Of a stretch of 21,755 nucleotides of DNA, positions 21,519-21,755 are shown one piece after another. How positions within the stretch are numbered: the stretch's first letter is position 1; each line of letters begins with the position of its first letter. The translations under genes were made by a program, and so were the position numbers. Below the pieces are notes generated by a model that worked only from the letters and a program-made list of their open reading frames with translations, made no database searches and was not told the DNA's origin. The stretch is taken from IMG/VR virus record IMGVR_UViG_3300007276_000361, positions 1 through 21,755 of that record; one strand, written 5' to 3'. This stretch comes from a virus.

Positions 21519-21530
21519 CGTCTTGCTCCA

Positions 21531-21731
21531 TTATTTGTAAGTTATACCAATATAAATAAGACTAGATACTAGTAATGAAAATACTATAAAAAGTACAAAA
21601 CTAAGTTCATTATTTTGAGCTTGAAGTTTTTCTAACTTTATATTGAGCTTATGGAGTTCACGCCAATATTCTCTTATAGTATTTTCAGACTTTCTGTCAG
21701 AACTTTTGTTATTTTTTGTTAAGGTATTCAA
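21531..21731 (-). CDS. Tail-anchored coiled-coil membrane protein with TTG start
   Basis: 66 residues. A polar N-terminus, a coiled-coil helix (about 17-43, IREYWRELHKLNIKLEKLQAQ) and one C-terminal membrane helix (45-63, FVLFIVFSLLVSSLIYIGI) make a tail-anchored shape. I see no suitable ATG; a TTG at 21729-21731 with AAGGAG seven bases upstream is the best start. It is the first complete gene on the right. The 24 bases beyond it hold only that ribosome site and a possible stop codon of an unseen gene. Confidence 0.6.
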   Translation of the reverse strand: MNTLTKNNKSSDRKSENTIREYWRELHKLNIKLEKLQAQNNELSFVLFIVFSLLVSSLIYIGITYK

Positions 21732-21755
21732 AGGAATACTCCTTATTTATGCATA

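Larger units (their letters stand above)
20424..21529 (-). repeat. Repeated gene-junction sequence GGAGCAAGAC, four dispersed copies
   Basis: Copies at 21519-21529 (GGAGCAAGACG), 21244-21255 (GGAGCAAGACAA), 20680-20691 (GGAGCAAGACGA) and a diverged one at 20424-20434 (GGAGCAAGGTG). Each directly precedes an ATG and contains the Shine-Dalgarno. Three also encode the C-terminal EQD or EQG of the preceding protein. The span given covers all four copies, not continuous repeat. Confidence 0.8.

Noticed and set aside
1-21755. tRNA genes, CRISPR arrays, insertion sequences, integrase or attachment sites
   Set aside because: None was recognised by eye; coding density leaves little room and no transposase or integrase motif appears.

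Overview
The window reads as part of the genome of a lytic, tailed double-stranded DNA phage of the N4 type (Schitoviridae). It covers most of the middle (DNA replication and nucleotide metabolism) region, shown in reverse: every supported gene lies on the minus strand, so transcription runs from high to low coordinates. Genes are packed with 1-20 base overlaps (ATGA, TAATG, TGATG) and mostly good Shine-Dalgarno sites. The sequence is AT-rich, roughly one third G+C in sampled coding lines. The assignment to an N4-like phage rests on gene content and order. Read right to left these are rIIA, rIIB, MoxR-type ATPase, VWA/metallopeptidase protein, SF1 helicase, family A DNA polymerase, Fe-S nuclease, ATPase-primase, RecA-like ATPase and ssDNA-binding protein, which is the order I recall for N4 gp24-gp25-gp37-gp39-gp42-gp43-gp44-gp45. 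The host is not visible; a gammaproteobacterium is only a guess.

Layout from upstream (right) to downstream (left). (1) 20328-21731: a run of very small genes for coiled-coil, zinc-ribbon and membrane peptides with a higher G+C and a repeated junction sequence; probably fast-changing accessory genes. (2) 18068-20314: a DUF1353-like protein, an unknown protein, a dCMP deaminase, a small membrane protein and ThyX; the deaminase and ThyX together would make dTMP from dCMP. (3) 17943-18067: the largest non-coding gap, with a strong terminator-like hairpin and a second palindrome. (4) 13419-17942: three small Cys-rich proteins and the rIIA/rIIB pair. (5) 11100-13354: MoxR-type AAA+ ATPase plus VWA/HExxH protein. 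(6) 1-11119: replication module, interrupted by a free-standing HNH endonuclease and two tiny ORFs between polymerase and nuclease.

How the genes work together (inference from families): the nuclease may recycle host DNA or process ends; deaminase and ThyX supply dTMP; helicase, ATPase-primase, polymerase, SSB and the RecA-like ATPase form the replisome and recombination set; rIIA/rIIB probably protect against exclusion systems. If the N4 reading is right, the two subunits of the phage middle RNA polymerase should lie beyond the right edge, and the giant virion RNA polymerase and structural genes beyond the left edge.
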